From Elusimicrobiota bacterium (GTDB lineage Bacteria; Elusimicrobiota; Elusimicrobia; Elusimicrobiales; Elusimicrobiaceae), in the NCBI GenBank assembly GCA_029008615.1, contig JAQXJI010000010.1, forward strand, positions 16,597 through 80,596: a stretch of DNA of 64,000 nucleotides. Reading direction: 5' to 3'. Each line of letters starts with the position of its first letter. Position 1 is the stretch's first letter. The notes under the pieces were generated by a model, which was not told the DNA's origin, did not search any database, and saw nothing but the letters and a program-made list of their open reading frames with translations. Positions 61,139 to 64,000 of this stretch are shown here, piece by piece. The position numbers and the translations under genes were made by a program.

Positions 61139-61230
61139 GATGGCAACGAAGTTGCCGCAGTACCCGACTGAGGAGAAAATTTAAAGCCGCCCAAAAGCGG
61201 CAAAGTGTTAGCCGTGAAGATTTAACATAG
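61139..61230 (+). repeat. Hairpin/TAGCCG module, copy A
   Basis: GATGGCAAC-GAA-GTTGCCGC hairpin (GGCAAC 61142-61147 with GTTGCC 61151-61156), an A-rich stretch with a GCCGC-GCGGC hairpin, then TAGCCGTGAAGA (61209-61220). The same order occurs at 61512-61614, and inverted at 63891-64000. It lies just before the small gene at 61262. Confidence 0.6.
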
Positions 61231-61261
61231 ACCGATTTATTTTAGAGGTATGGAGGTAGTT

Positions 61262-61405
61262 ATGGTAAGAATATGCCACTTTAAAGACAAATTTAGCGGA
61301 AAGAAATTTAAATGCGCCGGGGAAACTTTGATAAGTATCATGGAGAAAGAAAAAATCTTGGGTTTTATACCCCGATACCAAAAAGTTAAAACGGAATGGA
61401 GATAA
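61262..61405 (+). CDS. Small basic hypothetical protein
   Basis: The product has 47 residues (MVRICHFKDKFSGKKFKCAG to VKTEWR). GGAGGT lies 5 nt before the ATG, the best ribosome binding site in this region, which is why I call it despite its size. Two cysteines and many lysines; no family recognised. It follows repeat module A. Confidence 0.6.
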   Translation: MVRICHFKDKFSGKKFKCAGETLISIMEKEKILGFIPRYQKVKTEWR

Positions 61406-61406
61406 T

Positions 61407-61493
61407 CGCCGTGAGAGGATGAAAGCGGCGTGATTTTTAACGTGAGAGAGTGAAACAGGCGTGGGCTTTAAGATTTAGAGCAAGTTTTAATTT
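61407..61493 (+). repeat. GCGTGA-rich repeat, copy B
   Basis: Second copy of the repeat at 60757-60847. GCGTGA-like words are at 61409 (CCGTGA), 61428, 61440 (ACGTGA) and 61459. No gene is seen between 61406 and 61624. Confidence 0.6.
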
Positions 61494-61511
61494 TCTTCTA
61501 AGCGTAGAATA

Positions 61512-61614
61512 CCGAGAACGATGGCGGCCTAGCCGCCGCGGTATTTAAGCGAATAAAAAATTAAAAATTGCCTAAATATTAAAGCTTGCTAGCCGTGAAG
61601 ACGCAACTTAACAC
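61512..61614 (+). repeat. Hairpin/TAGCCG module, copy B
   Basis: GATGGCGGC-CTA-GCCGCCGC hairpin (61523-61537) closed by TACCG and CGGTA, an A/T-rich stretch, then TAGCCGTGAAGA (61590-61601). Compared with copy A, two base pairs of the hairpin differ in a compensating way (A-T to G-C). It precedes the gene at 61625. Confidence 0.6.
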
Positions 61615-61624
61615 GAGAAAACAT

Positions 61625-62059
61625 ATGAAAATACAGAGAGAGAGTTGTACTACCCCTATCCTCAAAAACGGCTTCCCCACAGCCTGCGGCGGAGTTTTTG
61701 CACTGCTGCCGGTTATCGTGGTAAAGGACGGGGGCTCTACCGTCGTTTGCGAGATCGTCTTCTGCCCTAAATGCCGTAAGTTTAAGCGCGGGCAAAACGG
61801 GCGGCCGGTGGCCGTGGGGCCTTTTGTGCATAAGCCCGATTACAAGCTTTTTAATATCCCGCGCGATTGGTGGCAGGGCGATTGGCCGTGGCGGCAGAAA
61901 TTTGCCTGGGAACTTATCAGTTTGGTCGGCGGGGAAGAGAGCTTTGGTTCCGCCATAAGCGTAAGGTTTGAGGAGGTTGCCGCCCGCGTGGGGGCTGAGG
62001 TAAAGCCTAATCCGGCTTTTGAGTTTGACGACCGCAGCGTTTTTGACGTTGTTGATTAA
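61625..62059 (+). CDS. Hypothetical protein with zinc-ribbon-like pair
   Basis: The protein has 144 residues from the ATG at 61625; an upstream TTG is less likely because it lies inside repeat module B. CEIVFCPKCRKFKRG near residue 46 is a CxxC knuckle. The tryptophan-rich stretch PRDWWQGDWPWRQKFAW lies near 82. I recognise no family. The nearest genes are of phage or satellite type. Confidence 0.55.
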   Translation: MKIQRESCTTPILKNGFPTACGGVFALLPVIVVKDGGSTVVCEIVFCPKCRKFKRGQNGRPVAVGPFVHKPDYKLFNIPRDWWQGDWPWRQKFAWELISLVGGEESFGSAISVRFEEVAARVGAEVKPNPAFEFDDRSVFDVVD

Positions 62060-62131
62060 GGCTTTAGTTGTGGAATTATTTTACGGTCAAATCTGATAGG
62101 AAAGCGGGAGCGTTTTTAAAGGAGTATTTTT

Positions 62132-62494
62132 ATGAGCAAAAAAGAAAAAAGGATATTAATTTTAGAAGCTAGGCCAGATTGCAAAGCTTTATATGTTGAC
62201 TATGGCGACCCATTGGACCCGGACGGCGGTATGTTTTGCAATAAAAACGGGCGGTATGTCCGTATTACGAGGAAAGATTGCGTCAAATGCAAAAGCCCGG
62301 TGTTTACTGGTATTACCCGCGCCGAGGCCGTAGAGAAAATGGCTACGGCTCTTTGTCAAAAAGCAAAAAACACAGAAGACTGTCAACTTTGCTCAATTTG
62401 TTGGGAAGAGGGCTGTAATCGCTGTGATTTTTCAGATTTTGCCGAAGTCGCGCTGGACGCGCTGCTTTGCAAGGAGTTTAAAAATGCTAAATGA
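62132..62494 (+). CDS. Cysteine-rich hypothetical protein
   Basis: The protein has 120 residues with at least ten cysteines (DCVKCKSP near 51, and CQLCSICWEEGCNRCDF near 85-101), so it probably binds zinc or an iron-sulfur cluster. AAAGGAG precedes the ATG. It opens a tight five-gene run on the plus strand, overlapping the Lar-like gene by 11 nt. No family recognised. Confidence 0.65.
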   Translation: MSKKEKRILILEARPDCKALYVDYGDPLDPDGGMFCNKNGRYVRITRKDCVKCKSPVFTGITRAEAVEKMATALCQKAKNTEDCQLCSICWEEGCNRCDFSDFAEVALDALLCKEFKNAK

Positions 62495-62663
62495 AATGAG
62501 GCCATGTAAACGTTGCGATAGTATGCTAGTGGATTTTGAGCAACTTCCTAGTGGGCGTTATAGAGGGGTATGTTTTCATTGTGGTTTAGTTGGGCGGATA
62601 TGCGATACCGAAGAAGAAGCCATAGAAGCGTGGAACCGCAGAGTAGGAGATGAAAAATGTTGA
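62484..62663 (+). CDS. Lar-like restriction alleviation zinc-ribbon protein
   Basis: The protein has 59 residues from the ATG at 62484, preceded by AAGGAG. It has CKRC near 8-11, CFHCG near 31-35 and the ending DTEEEAIEAWNRRV, which is the pattern of the Lar family of phage restriction-alleviation proteins. Lar protects phage DNA from type I restriction in Rac prophage; the role here is inferred by similarity. Confidence 0.7.
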   Translation: MLNEMRPCKRCDSMLVDFEQLPSGRYRGVCFHCGLVGRICDTEEEAIEAWNRRVGDEKC

Positions 62664-63217
62664 TAAAAGAAAGACTTTTAAAATTATACGCGCTTGCGCA
62701 AAGAGGCGTCGGCGGAGAAAAGGAAAACGCCGAAAAAATATTAAACCGTTTACTTCTTGAAAACGGTATGAGTATTGAGGATTTGGAAAGAACCGAAAAC
62801 ACAAAAAAAGACAGGTGCTTTGTCTGTAAGGACGATGCGCATTATACTGTTTTAACACACATTATCGGCAAAGTTATTAACCAGACAACTATCGTCGGAC
62901 ATCACTCCCGCCGCACAAAAAACTATTACTTTGAATTGACGGATCGGGAATATATCACGGTAAGCATGCTTTGGGATATATACGGAAAAGCTTTTCTCCA
63001 GCAGAAAAAAGAACTGAAAAAGAAGCTCCGTGAAGAGGCTAAAAACTTAACCATAGCTTTTGTTCTTAAATATAATCTTCTCCCGGAAAAGCAAAGCACG
63101 TCTAACGGAAGCGGTAAAAAATATGATATGGACGAGATTCTCCGCATTATGGCGGGTATGCCGGACATTGAAATTAAGCAAGAATTGCCGGGCCGTATGC
63201 TAGAGGTAAAAAAATGA
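62657..63217 (+). CDS. DUF2786-like protein
   Basis: The protein has 186 residues. The N-terminus (ERLLKLYALAQRGVGGEKEN, then NGMSIEDLE) resembles DUF2786, a domain common in phage-encoded proteins. A CxxC pair and several histidines lie near 55-85 (CFVCKDDAHY, VGHHSRR), so metal binding is possible. It overlaps both neighbours by a few bases. Function unknown. Confidence 0.65.
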   Translation: MLIKERLLKLYALAQRGVGGEKENAEKILNRLLLENGMSIEDLERTENTKKDRCFVCKDDAHYTVLTHIIGKVINQTTIVGHHSRRTKNYYFELTDREYITVSMLWDIYGKAFLQQKKELKKKLREEAKNLTIAFVLKYNLLPEKQSTSNGSGKKYDMDEILRIMAGMPDIEIKQELPGRMLEVKK

Positions 63218-63453
63218 GTGAGTTTGGTCTTGCGTTATGCTGCCTGGGCTGCTGGGCTAACGGTGTGATTATCGGCTGGTGTCTTTATGATTTTAAGTTC
63301 TATAAACGGAATTGGGATAAAGCGAAAGAAGCGGCCGGGCTTCTTGATAATGCCGAGAAAAGTTACAGACGCGCCTTGACCGTTTTAAGGACTTTAGAGG
63401 GCGCAAAGCTGGTTTTTAAATGCGAGGATATTGTCAATAATTTTAAGGATTAA
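63214..63453 (+). CDS. Small membrane-associated hypothetical protein
   Basis: The protein has 79 residues. The first 28 form a cysteine-bearing hydrophobic helix (LALCCLGCWANGVIIGWCLY), followed by a charged helix. This resembles small phage membrane proteins such as spanin-like proteins, but nothing is specific. It overlaps the previous gene as ATGA. Confidence 0.55.
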   Translation: MSEFGLALCCLGCWANGVIIGWCLYDFKFYKRNWDKAKEAAGLLDNAEKSYRRALTVLRTLEGAKLVFKCEDIVNNFKD

Positions 63454-63454
63454 T

Positions 63455-63871
63455 ATGGGAAAGCGAAGAAAATACTTTACCGACGAAGAGCGCGCGGCGG
63501 CGCAGAGGGCGGCCGTAAAAAGATACTATACAAGGCACCGTGAAGAAGTAAAGGCCCGCATTGCCGCTTGGAAAGAGAAAAACCGCGAGGAGGTAAACGC
63601 CAAAGCGCGCGAGTTTTACGAGAAAAACCACGAAAGGATGAGGGCTTACAAAAACGCTTACTACCAAAGAAACAAAGCCAAAATAAAGGCGGTGCGCAAG
63701 AGGGCGGCGGAAAACGCCGCCGGCAAAGTGAAACGCCAAAAATACGAAGAGTTTACGAAAGAGGCGCAGGGGCGGCCGGTGCTTGTCAACGACGGAGAAA
63801 GGTTCTCGGCCAAGCAGAAGGCGATTTTAAGGAGGATTGAGACGGCTATTACAGCCGATGATATTGAGTGA
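63455..63871 (+). CDS. Basic repeat-containing hypothetical protein
   Basis: The protein has 138 residues from the ATG at 63455, preceded by AAGGAT. It is strongly basic and built of repeats of about 14 residues (HREEVKARIAAWKEK, NREEVNAKAREFYEK, NHERMRAYKNAYYQR). Similar arrays occur in phage proteins with DNA-binding roles. The last gene of the run; family not recognised. Confidence 0.6.
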   Translation: MGKRRKYFTDEERAAAQRAAVKRYYTRHREEVKARIAAWKEKNREEVNAKAREFYEKNHERMRAYKNAYYQRNKAKIKAVRKRAAENAAGKVKRQKYEEFTKEAQGRPVLVNDGERFSAKQKAILRRIETAITADDIE

Positions 63872-63890
63872 GGAGGAGAGTTTGCACGGC

Positions 63891-64000
63891 CTAAGTTAAA
63901 TTCTCGCGGCTAGCAGTTTTTCTATTTTTGGGTAAATTTAAGTTTTTTCTTCGCTTGGATACCTCGCTCACTTCGTTCGCATAGCGGCAAGTATACCGCA
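63891..64000 (-). repeat. Hairpin/TAGCCG module, copy C (inverted, cut by window edge)
   Basis: Read on the minus strand, it has a GCGAAC-GAA-GTGAGC hairpin, GGTATCC, an A-rich stretch and TAGCCGCGAGAA (63901-63912), followed by TTTAACTTAG. It matches copies A and B in order and spacing but in opposite direction. It continues beyond the right edge. Confidence 0.55.

Noticed and set aside
61200..61620. Integron attC sites suggested by TAGCC boxes beside small genes
   Set aside because: The boxes do not fit the attC core patterns (GTTRRRY and RYYYAAC), and no integron integrase is in the window.

Overview
The window looks like a chromosome segment of a gut-type Elusimicrobiota bacterium or a close relative. 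The support is indirect: a type IV pilin with the [24 protein letters not shown]-like start, a Tad pilus locus beside a PorV-like outer-membrane protein and a giant FlgD-repeat protein, Gram-negative envelope genes, and densely overlapping co-directional genes. No rRNA is present, so the phylum call is an inference. The only tRNA genes seen are tRNA-Ser(UGA) and tRNA-Arg(UCG).

Layout. 1-4658 (minus) is a Tad/Flp pilus operon: two pilin-like peptides (one only 54 aa), a TadE-like protein, CpaB, a very short secretin and a CpaE-CpaF fused ATPase that runs off the left edge. 4684-9995 (minus) holds a PorV-like barrel and a 1435-aa secreted protein with seven FlgD-like modules and a sorting-domain-like C-terminus. 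10103-14402 (minus) is a housekeeping operon (TPR protein, RimI, TsaB, TsaE, a membrane-anchored CBM48-like protein, a radical SAM protein) ending near tRNA-Ser.

14.7-26.3 kb is an AT-rich accessory island. It carries a large serine recombinase with its DUF2924 partner, a truncated DnaB-like ATPase, a ParB-methyltransferase with DUF5681, a PD-(D/E)XK nuclease with a WYL regulator, and two HEPN-like proteins, one paired with a DUF3800 protein. It reads as a mobile element carrying candidate defence genes. 26.3-37.5 kb is a mixed region: DUF308 protein, AGCS symporter, an acquired deaminase, a MerR-controlled flavoprotein regulon, a Bcr/CflA efflux pump, a DEAD-box helicase and OsmC.

37.1-52.8 kb (minus) is a long envelope and housekeeping cluster: CpXC protein, CCA-type nucleotidyltransferase, site-2 protease, TrpS, ScpA/B, GlgA, alkaline phosphatase, FtsX, EnvC-like factor, CtpA, TsaD, a solute-binding protein without signal peptide, GAF-GGDEF and CrcB. 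A candidate 200-nt plus-strand ncRNA lies at 50845-51044. 52.9-59.3 kb (plus) has YebC, RuvC-A-B, SpoIID, QueA and Tgt, followed by a convergent pilin gene.

59.9-64.0 kb is the most unusual part. It holds a candidate pseudoknotted small RNA with terminator (60151-60254), a 271-bp element with nested long inverted repeats that folds as a three-way junction (60864-61134), GCGTGA-rich repeats, a hairpin-plus-TAGCCG module present three times (two direct, one inverted), and a compact run of small genes of phage or satellite character, including a Lar-like anti-restriction zinc-ribbon protein. All RNA calls rest on base pairing read by eye and were not computed.
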